22,115 bases of DNA, taken from NCBI GenBank assembly GCA_900555665.1, contig USLX01000023.1, positions 1-22,115 of the forward strand, in the 5' to 3' direction. The notes below the pieces were generated by a model. The model ran no database searches. It was given only the letters and a program-made list of their open reading frames with translations, and was not told where the DNA came from. Shown here in pieces: positions 13,995 to 22,115 of the stretch. Each line of letters begins with the position of its first letter. Positions within the stretch are counted from its first letter, which is position 1. The translations under genes were made by a program, and so were the position numbers. Source of the stretch: an uncultured Eubacteriales bacterium (GTDB lineage Bacteria; Bacillota; Clostridia; Oscillospirales; Oscillospiraceae).

Positions 13995-14960
13995 TCAGCC
14001 GAAGGAAAAAATCGCCTTCTGGCTCTCGATCGTAAACATCGTATCTCGCGTAATAGTGGTCGTTGTGGTGTTGATGAGCGTATTTGCGTCAAAGCGCTGG
14101 CCCTGTAGACTCTGCCATGCCTTTTCCACGCCGAGGTACCCCATTGCGTACGGATTCTGAACGATCAGCGCCGACACCGTGCCCTTCTGCAAAAGCTCGA
14201 CACAGATGGGGTTCGTATCGAACGCGATTTCAATCACCCGGTCTCCAAGCTCCAGCTCGTCGACAGCCAGCGCCGTTCCGACCGCAAGCGGCTCGTTGAA
14301 CCCCGCCAGCACGTTGATATCCGGGTGCTCCAATAAAAGTCCCCGCGCCGCCTGCCGGGCAAGCTCCGCGTCCGTCGGCACGTTTACAGTGTAAATCTCC
14401 TGCACGCGCGCATCGCCCGACAGTCCTGCCCGGAAGCCCCGTTCGCGCTCTTGTCCGTTCTGCGTCTCCACATCGCAGTTGACAATGCCGACCACGATGG
14501 ATTCCAAATCCGTCTCGAGCGCCGCCTTTGCGCACATTTTTCCTGCCTGCACGTTGTCCGTTCCGATGCGCGCAACCACGCCATCAGAGTTCACATCTGA
14601 GTCGATGACGACGACCTTGATGCCCGCGCTCGCCGCGTCGTTGATGGCCTGCGCGTTTTTCGTGTAGCTGATGGCGGAAAAGACAATTGCGTCCGCGCCG
14701 TCGCGGATGGCCTGCCGGATGTATTCGTTCTGCGCCTCGTAGTCCTCCTCCGTCTCCGGGCCGAGAACGGTCAGATCGACGTTGTACTCGGACTTTGCCG
14801 CGTTCGCGCCCGCGAAGACGGACTTCCAGAACTCCGTCGTGGTCGATTTGACAATCATATACATTTTATACGGCTCGCCGGAAACCGTCCGTCCGGCGCA
14901 CCCGGTCAGAGACGCGGCCAACAGGAGCGCGAGAACAAGCGGCAGTATTCGTTTTTTCAT
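13995..14960 (-). CDS. Sugar-binding lipoprotein of the sensory operon (probable signal receptor)
   Basis: A periplasmic-binding-protein fold (Peripla_BP_4 type) of 321 residues with a lipoprotein signal (MKKRILPLVLALLLAASLTG then Cys21). Fold landmarks include FWKSVFAGANAA, the ARIGTDNVQAGKM segment and AGFNEPLAVGTALAVDEL. The frame runs far upstream inside the kinase, but ATG 14960 has AGGAG 7 bases before it and begins the signal peptide; the kinase stop is only 4 bases upstream. No transporter genes accompany it; its partners are a sensor kinase and regulator. In Clostridium the related XylFII-LytS pair senses xylose through direct contact of binding protein and kinase. By inference this protein presents a sugar, probably galactose or a related one, to the kinase. 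It lacks the calcium loop of MglB. Confidence 0.88.
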   Translation of the reverse strand: MKKRILPLVLALLLAASLTGCAGRTVSGEPYKMYMIVKSTTTEFWKSVFAGANAAKSEYNVDLTVLGPETEEDYEAQNEYIRQAIRDGADAIVFSAISYTKNAQAINDAASAGIKVVVIDSDVNSDGVVARIGTDNVQAGKMCAKAALETDLESIVVGIVNCDVETQNGQERERGFRAGLSGDARVQEIYTVNVPTDAELARQAARGLLLEHPDINVLAGFNEPLAVGTALAVDELELGDRVIEIAFDTNPICVELLQKGTVSALIVQNPYAMGYLGVEKAWQSLQGQRFDANTLINTTTTTITRDTMFTIESQKAIFSFG

Positions 14961-14964
14961 CGTC

Positions 14965-16653
14965 TCACTCCTTCTGCTTCTTCGGCATGCGCACGATGAC
15001 GCGCGTTCCCTCGTCGGGGACACTCTCGATGGTGATGCCGTAGGCCTCGCCGAACCAGATTTTGAGCCGGTCGTTGACGTTTTTGATGCCGATGCCGGAT
15101 TTGGAGTCGCTGCGGTGGAAAATCGCGTCAATCTGCTCTTTCTCCATGCCAACGCCGTTATCCTCGACGGTCGCCAGAATATCGTCCCCCTGCGACTCGA
15201 TGCGGATGACGATCTCGCCCTCGTCGACCAGGCCGTTGATGCCGTGGTAGATCGCGTTTTCAATGATCGGCTGGAGGGTAATCTTGTTGCAGAGATAATC
15301 GAGGCAGCTCTCGTCAACCTCGAAGCGGTAGGAGAACTGGTCCTTGTAGCGCACGGACTGAATTTGCAGGTAGCTCTTCGCGTGCTGCACCTCACTTCGG
15401 ATGGGGATGAGCTCATGGCCCTTGCTGATGCTGATGCGGAACAGCTGCGCCAGCGCATTTACCATCACAACCGCTTCCTGGTTCTTCCCCCGCTCGCACA
15501 TCCACGAAATGGAGTCGAGCGTATTGTAAAGAAAATGCGGGTTGATCTGCGCCTGCAAGGCTCTGAGCTCCGTTTTGCGGAGGTTCACCTCTTCGGCGCG
15601 CACGGTCGCCATCAGCTGCTGGATCTTCCGCACCATGTGCGCAAACGAGGAAGACAGATTCTGCACCTCGCGCACGCCGGAGACTGGCTCATAGACAAAA
15701 TTGTCCGCGTTTTTCTCAAACTGCGCCATCGCGGAAATGAGGTCGTGGATCGGCCGGGAGAGGACTCTTGAAAACAGAAAGCTCACCGCGAGCGTCGCCG
15801 CCACAATCGCAATGGCCGCCAGCGCCAGAAGCCGCGCAATCTCGCGCAGGTTATCCGTAATGATTTCCTGCACAAAGCTCACGCCCACCACGCGCCAGCT
15901 GCCGCTTGCAAGCGTCTGCACGGTGTAGATCATCGTGCCGATCACGTGGCTGCCGTCGTCGAGGTTCGAAATCAGCGCGGTATTCTCCTGCTTGAGGTCG
16001 GAATAAATCAGCTGCTGCTGGGGGTGGTAGACGATGTTTCCGTTCGTGTCCTCGAGAAAACAGTAGCCCCGCTGGCCGATGCCGATGCCGTTAATATAGG
16101 AGGAAATGTTCGTGCAGCTGATGTCGACCGCCACCCATTTTTCCCACTTGCCCGCGTCCACCGGGCGGATGATCGTCACGACCCATGGATAGTACCCCTC
16201 AAAAAGCGACATCACGTGCGGCGCGGAGACATAGCCGTCTGCGTATACATCCAGCATCGTCCGGTCAAAGGACAGATTTTCCCGCACGACCGGCCGCACC
16301 TCGTGGCCTAAGCTGTAGCAGTTCATGAGGTACCCCGCCTCGTCATAGATCGTCACAGCGACCACGTCGGAGCGGATTTTAAGGAACGTTTCAAAAAAGT
16401 GCTCGCGGTCGTCCGACGGCGTGACGAGCTCGTCTGCCAGCAGCTCCATGACGTTGTTCATATCGCTGAGATAGCCGTCTACGGTACTGGTCACCTGCGA
16501 GATCGTGCGCCGGCCGTCGGTCTGCGCGTTACGGATGAGAGAGCGCTGGTACGTTTGCAGGAAAAACGCGATGGCGCACCCGAGAATCCCGACCACGATC
16601 GCTGTCAGAGACAAAATCATGATCTGGTTCATGCTGAGGCTTCGCTTTTTCAT
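14965..16653 (-). CDS. YesM-type sensor histidine kinase
   Basis: Membrane kinase of 562 residues. Order: membrane helix at about 10-32, extracellular double-Cache-like sensor region (about 37-265), second helix (about 274-296), HAMP (about 296-350), then the His_kinase domain with QINPHFLYNTLD (His373) and an ATPase domain with PIIENAIYHG (N box, 462-471), DNGVGM (498-503) and SGIGIKNV. This is the LytS/YesM class that works with AraC-type regulators. ATG 16653 overlaps the regulator stop as ATGA and has GGGAG 7 bases before it. The large outer domain and the adjacent lipoprotein gene suggest it reads sugar through that lipoprotein. Confidence 0.94.
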   Translation of the reverse strand: MKKRSLSMNQIMILSLTAIVVGILGCAIAFFLQTYQRSLIRNAQTDGRRTISQVTSTVDGYLSDMNNVMELLADELVTPSDDREHFFETFLKIRSDVVAVTIYDEAGYLMNCYSLGHEVRPVVRENLSFDRTMLDVYADGYVSAPHVMSLFEGYYPWVVTIIRPVDAGKWEKWVAVDISCTNISSYINGIGIGQRGYCFLEDTNGNIVYHPQQQLIYSDLKQENTALISNLDDGSHVIGTMIYTVQTLASGSWRVVGVSFVQEIITDNLREIARLLALAAIAIVAATLAVSFLFSRVLSRPIHDLISAMAQFEKNADNFVYEPVSGVREVQNLSSSFAHMVRKIQQLMATVRAEEVNLRKTELRALQAQINPHFLYNTLDSISWMCERGKNQEAVVMVNALAQLFRISISKGHELIPIRSEVQHAKSYLQIQSVRYKDQFSYRFEVDESCLDYLCNKITLQPIIENAIYHGINGLVDEGEIVIRIESQGDDILATVEDNGVGMEKEQIDAIFHRSDSKSGIGIKNVNDRLKIWFGEAYGITIESVPDEGTRVIVRMPKKQKE

Positions 16654-17882
16654 GCGCGGGCTCCCTTCTGCTCGCGCTCCTGCCGCATTTTGGCAGGGGA
16701 AACGCCATAAAACTTTTTAAAGCAGTAGCCAAAGTAGCTCTGGTCGGAGTATCCGCAGCGGCGGGCGATTTCCGCGATGCGGCTGTCACTGCTCTGAAGC
16801 AGGTTCAGGGCCACCGCCATGCGCTTGCGGATGAGAAGGTTGATAAACGTGTCCCCCGCGTTCTTTTTGATGTTGGGGCCAAGATAGCTCGCGCTCACAT
16901 GAAGCCGTTCGCTCACCGACTGGAGCGTCAGCGTCTCGTCCATATACTCCTTGTCGATAATTTGCAGCACCCTGCCGCACAGCTGGTCAATGCCGCTCTG
17001 CCCGTCGGCCGCGCAGAAGCCGCTTTCCGTTTCCGCTGTTTTAAGCGCCTCCATGGCTTCTTTATAGGCCTCATGGAAATCCGCGTCCGGCGCGTGCTCC
17101 TTGCTGATGCCGGCGCTTACGTCCAGATCCAGCAGCCGCTTGAGCGCCCGGCGCAGCTCGTCGATGGCCGCGTGCAGCTGCAAAAAGCCGTTTTCCGACG
17201 TGAGCAGCAGAACGATCCGCCCGGCGCTGCAAAAGCCCCGGCACGGATACTGCCGCGAGAGAAATTTTTCCGCCGCACCGAGCGCCGTCTGGCAGGCCTG
17301 CGCGTCCGCATCAGCGCATGAAAGCGCCGCCACCGTCACGCTCCGAATGCTCTCCGGGGCCAGACCCATACGAGAAAGTGCTTTGAGATTTTCCTCGCGG
17401 CCGGCATAGAAATAGCAGTCGAGCAGCATCGCCGCCGCGACAGCCTGATAGTTGGAGGCATCCTGCCGCGCGGCAGAAAAATCCGCCTGCTTTTTCTCGA
17501 TCTTCCGGTGAATTTCGATGAGCTCCTGCGTCAGCTGCGCCATGGAAATCGGCTTGAGAAGATACGCGATGACCTCGCTGGCAATGCCCTGCTGCGCGTA
17601 TTCAAACTCGTCGTACCCGCTCAGAAACGCCACCTGAATGAGCGGCTGCACGGCCTTGACCTGCGCGGCCAGCGCCGTCCCGGAGATGAAGGGCATGTGG
17701 ATATCCGTCAGCAGAAAATCGGGCTGCAATTCTTCTACCAATTGCAGTGCATCGAGCCCGTTGCTGGCCCTGCCGACAAGCTTGAAGCCGATACCCTCCC
17801 AGTCGATGAGCTGGCAGACCGCGCCGAGCAGCTCCTGTTCATCGTCCGCGACCACAACGCTCAGAAGATTCTGTTTGTCCAT
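16650..17882 (-). CDS. YesN-type response regulator with AraC DNA-binding domain
   Basis: Transcription regulator of 410 residues. The receiver domain (about 6-125) has the acidic pair Asp13/Asp14, phospho-acceptor Asp60 (LLTDIHMP), a Ser at 88 and Lys110 (LLKP). A middle region (about 135-290) has no motif I can name. The C-terminal AraC double helix-turn-helix (about 300-402) has LTLQSVSERLHVSASYLGP and IAEIARRCGYSDQSYFGYCF. All phosphorelay residues are present. ATG 17882 has AGGAG 7 bases upstream. First gene of the sensory operon; its likely targets are the mglB control region and perhaps its own promoter, where CCGGAAAACCGG (17959-17970) lies just upstream of the -35. Confidence 0.95.
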   Translation of the reverse strand: MDKQNLLSVVVADDEQELLGAVCQLIDWEGIGFKLVGRASNGLDALQLVEELQPDFLLTDIHMPFISGTALAAQVKAVQPLIQVAFLSGYDEFEYAQQGIASEVIAYLLKPISMAQLTQELIEIHRKIEKKQADFSAARQDASNYQAVAAAMLLDCYFYAGREENLKALSRMGLAPESIRSVTVAALSCADADAQACQTALGAAEKFLSRQYPCRGFCSAGRIVLLLTSENGFLQLHAAIDELRRALKRLLDLDVSAGISKEHAPDADFHEAYKEAMEALKTAETESGFCAADGQSGIDQLCGRVLQIIDKEYMDETLTLQSVSERLHVSASYLGPNIKKNAGDTFINLLIRKRMAVALNLLQSSDSRIAEIARRCGYSDQSYFGYCFKKFYGVSPAKMRQEREQKGARA

Positions 17883-17920
17883 GCCGCCGCTCCTTTCTCT
17901 TTTCCCGCTCGTTTTTTATT

Positions 17921-17949
17921 ATCATACCATAGCTTTCCCGGATTTTCAC
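17921..17949 (-). promoter_or_regulatory. Candidate promoter of the sensory operon
   Basis: On the minus strand GTGAAA (17949-17944) and TATGAT (17926-17921) are 17 bases apart; the start would be about 35 bases before the response-regulator ATG. A perfect CCGG-AAAA-CCGG repeat (17959-17970) lies 9 bases upstream of the -35. Confidence 0.5.
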
Positions 17950-17973
17950 GTTTTTTCTCCGGAAAACCGGCAT

Positions 17974-18016
17974 AAAAAACGACAGCCGCTGCTTCCCGTA
18001 AAGAAAGCTGCGGCTG
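17974..18016 (-). terminator. Intrinsic terminator after the MATE gene
   Basis: On the minus strand the arms CAGCCGC and GCGGCTG, extended by GCTT/AAGC past one mismatch, are followed by a run of six T (17979-17974). It lies just after the MATE stop and insulates the sensory operon. Confidence 0.85.
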
Positions 18017-18026
18017 CCGCAGCAGT

Positions 18027-19370
18027 TTATTCGGATGTTTCCTCCATACGGTTCCAGTAGCCCTGCTTATAAAAGAGCACCGAAAGCACCGTCGCGACCG
18101 ACCAGCCGACCGGCCACGCGCACCAGATGCCCGTCGCGCCAAGCGCGGTTTTCGAGAGCACCACGGCCAGCACCACGCGGAGAATGAGGTCGGTAAACGT
18201 CGAGATCATGAACTTCCCCATCACGCCGCCGCCGCGCAGAATGCCGTCTGCCACAAGTTTCGCGGAGACGACAAAGTAGAACGGCGACAAAATCCGCAGA
18301 TACGTCACCGCCGTCTGCAAGGCCGTTTCGGTCGGCGCGTCGATGAAAATATGGATGAGCGTCCCGCCGCCAAAGACGTAAAGAAGCATCATTGGCAAAC
18401 TCAGCGCCCAGACGAGCTTCAGCCCCGCGCGAAAGCCCTCTTTGACGCGCAGAAGCTTCCCGGCTCCAATGTTCTGCGCAGTGTAGTTCGAAATGCCATT
18501 TCCGAGCGTCGTAAAGGACGTAATAACGAGGTTGTTGAGCTTTACGCCTGCGGAATATCCGGCAATGACGCCGGAGCCGAACGTATTGATCACACCCTGC
18601 AAAATGATATTGCCGACAGAGATGAAGCTCTGCTGCAAAACGCTCGGGATCGCAATACGCAAGATCCGCTGCAAGATCCTGCCGGAGAAGACCGGCGCTT
18701 TTTCCGCACCCTCAACCTTGGACAGCCGCCGGAAGACCACCGTGACCGCCAGCACGCAGCTGACGCACTGGCACAGAAACGTCGCCCACGCAACGCCGGC
18801 TACGCCCATTTGAAACGTCGTGACAAACAAAATGTCGACAAAGATGTTGGAAAGCGACGATGCGGCTAAAAACCAGAACGGCGTTTTGGAGTCGCCCAGC
18901 GCCGAGAAAATGCCCGTCGCAACATTATAGAAAAAGACGAACGGAAGACCGAGCACGTAAATGCGCAGATAGAGCCGCGAGTCCGCAAGGATGTTTTCCG
19001 GCGTGTGGATGAGCGTAAGAAGCGGCGTGCAGAGTCCAAGGCCGATGGCCATCAGCACCGCGCAGGTCGCCGCGCTCAGCACCATCGTCGTCGACACCGC
19101 CGTTTTCATATCGCGGTATTCCTTCGCGCCGAACAACTGCGCGACAATGACCGAGCAGCCGATGTTGCAGCCGAAGGCAAAGGCGATGAAGATGAGCGTA
19201 ATCTCATAGCTGTTGCCGACGGCGGCAAGCGCCTCTTCGCCGATGAATTTACCGGCGACGAAGCTGTCCGCCAGATTGTAAAGCTGCTGAAAAATCACGC
19301 TTCCGAACAGCGGCATGCAGTATTGCCACAGCACGCGCGCCGGTTTTCCGACCGTCAGGTCCCGATTCAT
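18027..19370 (-). CDS. MATE family multidrug/metabolite exporter
   Basis: A 447-residue polytopic membrane protein, the usual length, with about 12 predicted helices in two halves. The N-terminus (PARVLWQYCMPLFGSVIFQQ, then LYNLADSFVAGKFIGEEALA) is typical of the clostridial MATE branch, and repeat-like SVLQQSFISVGNIILQGVIN starts the second half. Family members exchange Na+ or H+ for cationic drugs or metabolites; the substrate here cannot be read. ATG 19370 has AGAGG 9 bases upstream. It has a possible promoter (19411-19439) and its own terminator, so it is probably a single-gene unit; nothing ties it to galactose use. Confidence 0.93.
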   Translation of the reverse strand: MNRDLTVGKPARVLWQYCMPLFGSVIFQQLYNLADSFVAGKFIGEEALAAVGNSYEITLIFIAFAFGCNIGCSVIVAQLFGAKEYRDMKTAVSTTMVLSAATCAVLMAIGLGLCTPLLTLIHTPENILADSRLYLRIYVLGLPFVFFYNVATGIFSALGDSKTPFWFLAASSLSNIFVDILFVTTFQMGVAGVAWATFLCQCVSCVLAVTVVFRRLSKVEGAEKAPVFSGRILQRILRIAIPSVLQQSFISVGNIILQGVINTFGSGVIAGYSAGVKLNNLVITSFTTLGNGISNYTAQNIGAGKLLRVKEGFRAGLKLVWALSLPMMLLYVFGGGTLIHIFIDAPTETALQTAVTYLRILSPFYFVVSAKLVADGILRGGGVMGKFMISTFTDLILRVVLAVVLSKTALGATGIWCAWPVGWSVATVLSVLFYKQGYWNRMEETSE

Positions 19371-19410
19371 AGGAAATCGCCTCTTTCTAAGGTTTTACGT
19401 TAGCCCCAAT

Positions 19411-19439
19411 GTTTTACCATCTAAGAGCCCGCGCGTCAA
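19411..19439 (-). promoter_or_regulatory. Candidate promoter of the MATE gene
   Basis: On the minus strand TTGACG (19439-19434) and TAAAAC (19416-19411) are 17 bases apart, about 40 bases before the ATG. The -35 is nearly perfect and the -10 matches 4 of 6. No terminator was seen after the upstream peptidase gene, so read-through may add to expression. Confidence 0.5.
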
Positions 19440-19487
19440 CCCCTTTTTGCGTCAAATTCCGCAAAGAAGCGTTTTGCACGAATAGAC

Positions 19488-21842
19488 TTACCAGACCGTC
19501 ACGCGGCTTGCCGGATCAGTCCACATGCCGTCGCCGGGCTGGATGCCGTAGGTCGTATAAAACTCGTCCAGCGTCTGCAGCACGCGGTTGCAGCGGAGCT
19601 TGTCGGGCGCGTGCACATCGGTCACGGCCAGATACTCGCGCATCTGCCGGGACGTGGTCGAGGCCCACGTGTTGGCGATCGCACGGAAGAGCTTGTCAAG
19701 GTTCGGATTCGGAAGCTCCTTTGCCGCCGCGAGCACGCACTGCACCGCGCCAAGGTCCGCCACATTTTCCGAGATCGTCAGCACGCCGCTGCACGCAACG
19801 CCCGGGCAGGCCTCCTGTCCGTCGTAAAAGGCAGCCACCTGCGCGCACTTCTGCTGGAAGGCCGCGTAGTCAGCCTCCGTCCACCAGTTGGCGGCGTTGC
19901 CGTTTTCGTCGAATTTCGCGCCGTTGTTGTCGAACGCGTGCGTGATCTCATGGGCAATGATATAGCCGATGCCGCCGAGGTTCTCCTCTCTCGAGGCGTT
20001 CACATCGTAAAGCGGCGATTGCAAAATGGCTGCCGGGAAGGTGATGTCGTTGGAGGTCGCGCTGTAGCATGCGTTTACCGTAAACGGCTGCATTGCCCAC
20101 GCGCCCTTATCCACGGGCTCATTTTGCTCGGCAATCGCCTTCTGCGTCGCGGCCTTCTGGATGGAAATCACATTCGAGAAGAACGAGCCGCCTTCACTCG
20201 GGCTCTTGATGTCCGCCTGATCGAGATAGGTATCCCAGCTGTCGGGATAGCCGACCTTGATCTTCATTGTATCAAGCTTTCGAATTGCCTTCTGCTTCGT
20301 CGAATCCGACATCCAGTCAAGAGACTCGATCCGCGCTTTGTAGATGGTGATAAACTCGCCGATCATTTCCTCCACGTCCTGCTTGGCCTTTTCGGAGAAA
20401 TGCGCCGTCACATAGGCTCTTCCGAGATAGTCAGCAAGCAGAGCCTGCACCTGCTGGGCAGCAAGCTGCTCGGTCGACTGGCGCATCGCAATGCCGAGGT
20501 ACTGTTCGTTAAAATCGAAGCTTGCATCCGTAAATTCCGGATTGAGGCAGCCGCCAACGCTCATCAAAATTGCCGTACGGGAAAGCGCCTTGAGCATCGG
20601 AAGATTTCCGTCCGTAAAGAAGCCTGCCGCGGCCTGCATCGCGCCGGGGTCGAGCACAAGGACCCGATCTGTCGCCGCAAGCCCGCTCGCGGCAAACACC
20701 GCGCGCAGGTCTACGTTCGGGAACTGCTTTTCGATCGCGCTGAACGAATAAATATTGTTGATCTTATCCACATCGCCATAGTCCTGCAGGTCATAGGAAG
20801 CCTTTGTCACAGCCTTCTCCGCCGTGTAGACCAGCTTCGCACGCGTCTGCGCGTCCTGCTCCGTAAGCCCCGAGAGCGTCAGGAGCTTTGCTAAATAATT
20901 CAGATACGCCTGCGTCTGCTCCTGCGTGCCGTTTTCATAGAAATCCTTCGTCATCGACGCGCTGAAGGTTGAGAAGGCTACAATTTTGCGGTCGGAGTCA
21001 GAGAAGTCCGCCGTGAGGCCGAAGCCCAGAAGCGTCGAGATCCCGAGCTCCTTCTGCATCCGGCAGTCGGCCGCAATGAGTTCTTTGAGCGTCTTCGCGT
21101 TTTCAATGCTGTCGAGATATTCTTGAATGGGTGATACGCCCGCCTGCTCACGCGCGTCCACATCCATCACGCAGTCGTAGAGCGCCTTGATCTTGGCCTC
21201 GGGCGTGCCGGGGGCTTGCGGCTTGGCGGCGATGTCCGCGATCAGCTTTGCCACCTGCTGCGTGACCGTCAGGCTCAGGCCGTAGAACGGGCCGTTGAGT
21301 GTGAGACCCGCCGGAATGTCGGACCGATCGAGCCATGCTTTGTTGACCGCGGCATAAAAATCATCTTTCAGATTTGTTCCTTTAAGCGCGTAGACTCTTG
21401 CCAGAAGCGTCTGGAACGCCTGCTTCGTCAGCTGCTTTCCGGGATGCATCAGGCCGTCTGCCTCGCCCGTCACGATGCCGCTTGCCAGCGCGCGCGAAAG
21501 CTCTTCTCCGCCCCATGCGGGAGTGTCTGCAAAGCCCTGCGCGCCTGCCGCCGTTCTTGCGCTGTCGCCAATGGGCACGGGCAAACCTCCGAACGCGCGG
21601 TCGATCATGATGAGCGCCTGCGCGTAGGTAAGAGGTCCGTCTTCTTCCAGCGTTCCATCCGGATAGCCCTTTAAAATGTCCTCCGTTTTGAGATCGGGGC
21701 AATAATCGTCCGCCGCCGTAAGCAGCAGCTTTGCAGCCTCGCCTCTTGTGATCACCGCGTCCTGCGCGAAGCAGCCCACAGCCAGCGAAAACGCCAGCGC
21801 GAGCGCCAAAAGCAGCGACGCAAACCGTTTGATGCGTTTCAT
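19488..21842 (-). CDS. Secreted M13-family zinc metallopeptidase with N-terminal SLH region
   Basis: A neprilysin/PepO-like endopeptidase of 784 residues, longer than the usual 630-700 because of an added N-terminus. Residues 1-27 are a signal peptide (a weak lipobox ending at Cys24 is also possible). Residues about 28-155 look like SLH repeats (ITRGEAAKLLL, LKGYPDGTLEEDGPLTYAQA), which bind the protein to cell-wall polymers. The peptidase part has the substrate motif NACYS (590-594), zinc HEITH (631-635), third ligand Glu692 in ENVADLG, and His744/Arg750 in VHAPDKLR, so it should be active. The C-terminus ends RVTVW, where family members usually have a Cys-x-x-Trp ending. ATG 21842 has GGAGG 8 bases upstream. 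Probably cleaves peptides at the cell surface. Confidence 0.93.
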   Translation of the reverse strand: MKRIKRFASLLLALALAFSLAVGCFAQDAVITRGEAAKLLLTAADDYCPDLKTEDILKGYPDGTLEEDGPLTYAQALIMIDRAFGGLPVPIGDSARTAAGAQGFADTPAWGGEELSRALASGIVTGEADGLMHPGKQLTKQAFQTLLARVYALKGTNLKDDFYAAVNKAWLDRSDIPAGLTLNGPFYGLSLTVTQQVAKLIADIAAKPQAPGTPEAKIKALYDCVMDVDAREQAGVSPIQEYLDSIENAKTLKELIAADCRMQKELGISTLLGFGLTADFSDSDRKIVAFSTFSASMTKDFYENGTQEQTQAYLNYLAKLLTLSGLTEQDAQTRAKLVYTAEKAVTKASYDLQDYGDVDKINNIYSFSAIEKQFPNVDLRAVFAASGLAATDRVLVLDPGAMQAAAGFFTDGNLPMLKALSRTAILMSVGGCLNPEFTDASFDFNEQYLGIAMRQSTEQLAAQQVQALLADYLGRAYVTAHFSEKAKQDVEEMIGEFITIYKARIESLDWMSDSTKQKAIRKLDTMKIKVGYPDSWDTYLDQADIKSPSEGGSFFSNVISIQKAATQKAIAEQNEPVDKGAWAMQPFTVNACYSATSNDITFPAAILQSPLYDVNASREENLGGIGYIIAHEITHAFDNNGAKFDENGNAANWWTEADYAAFQQKCAQVAAFYDGQEACPGVACSGVLTISENVADLGAVQCVLAAAKELPNPNLDKLFRAIANTWASTTSRQMREYLAVTDVHAPDKLRCNRVLQTLDEFYTTYGIQPGDGMWTDPASRVTVW

Positions 21843-21934
21843 CGAAAATTCCTCCGTTTCGTACTGTTCCTATTGTGTCTCTTGGACGCATACACAAACC
21901 ATTTTGTTCCGCTGTCCTTAAAAAATTTCCAGCA

Positions 21935-21962
21935 AAAGGGCGGCTGCAGCCAGCCGCCCTTT
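21935..21962 (-). terminator. Terminator of the gene entering from the right edge
   Basis: AAAGGGCGGCTG and CAGCCGCCCTTT pair over 12 bp around a 4-base loop, 3 bases after the stop of the partial gene at 21966. On the minus strand the T run is short (CCCTTTTGC), but the position fits. It also insulates the peptidase gene. Confidence 0.75.
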
Positions 21963-21965
21963 GTA

Positions 21966-22115
21966 CTATCCTTCTTCAAACATCGCTTCAAAAACTGTTG
22001 CCGCGCAGAGTCCGAGGCCAGTCCTCTTTTCTGTTTTCACTCGGTTCGTTTCCTCTCCCAATTCGGGTCTCGTCCCGTAAAAATCTTTTTTCGCGATTGT
22101 TTTATAGTATAGAAA
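21966..22115 (-). CDS. Unrecognised protein, last 49 residues (begins beyond the window)
   Basis: Read inward from the right edge, one minus-strand frame is open for 49 codons and ends at TAG 21968-21966. The tail reads KRTGLGLCAATVFEAMFEEG. Two facts support a real gene end: the open frame and the hairpin terminator that starts 3 bases after the stop. Against it: the piece is short and more AT-rich than its neighbours. A shorter alternative starting at an internal GTG would give a 24-residue peptide. I do not recognise the family. Confidence 0.5.
   Translation of the reverse strand, partial: FLYYKTIAKKDFYGTRPELGEETNRVKTEKRTGLGLCAATVFEAMFEEG

Noticed and set aside
14961..15458. Upstream extension of the sugar-binding lipoprotein frame into the kinase gene
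   Set aside because: The extension is an Arg/Ser-rich shadow of the kinase C-terminus; the signal peptide and a well-placed AGGAG fix the start at 14960.
1..22115. tRNA or rRNA genes
   Set aside because: No tRNA-like cloverleaf or conserved rRNA segment was noticed on reading either strand; a tRNAscan run would settle it.

Overview
The window looks like the chromosome of a Gram-positive, obligately anaerobic clostridial bacterium, most likely from the gut Oscillospirales/Oscillospiraceae. Four things point there: the Firmicutes-type rplU-prp-rpmA set with a cleavable L27 leader, a family-2 (Firmicutes) GalT, a YesM/YesN-type two-component system, and strong AGGAGG ribosome-binding sites. The conserved part is GC-rich and almost entirely on the minus strand, so it reads from right to left. 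Family assignments come from motifs read by eye; no database search was run.

Left end (1-3028) appears to be one end of an integrated mobile element. It has two unrecognised minus-strand genes that overlap as ATGA (the first leaves the window), a possible coding remnant, a small conserved-looking ORF whose ribosome-binding site points at an ATC codon, and a large serine recombinase on the plus strand with a promoter and a 46-bp nested palindrome in its leader. The recombinase converges on obgE across a 77-bp gap that holds two palindromes.

Housekeeping block (3060-6049, minus): obgE; then, upstream across a terminator and a decayed repeat, the tightly coupled rplU-prp-rpmA operon. That operon has a perfect-consensus sigma-A promoter and a structured L21-type leader. 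Behind it lies a two-CBS-domain protein.

Galactose block (6141-17949, minus): in transcription order, a YesN-like response regulator, a YesM-like sensor kinase and a sugar-binding lipoprotein form a compact regulatory operon closed by its own terminator. A 311-bp control region follows, then mglB-mglA-mglC (galactose/glucose ABC importer) and galE-galT-galK (Leloir pathway), closed by a strong terminator after galK. The probable logic is that external sugar is bound by the second lipoprotein, which signals through the kinase to the AraC-type regulator; this activates the mgl-gal transcription unit, which imports galactose and converts it to UDP-glucose and glucose-1-phosphate. Two intercistronic hairpins (mglB/mglA and mglC/galE) probably set the ratio of binding protein, transporter and enzymes.

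Right end (18027-22115, minus): a MATE-family exporter, a secreted M13 metallopeptidase with an N-terminal SLH region, and the last 49 codons of an unrecognised gene ending at a terminator.
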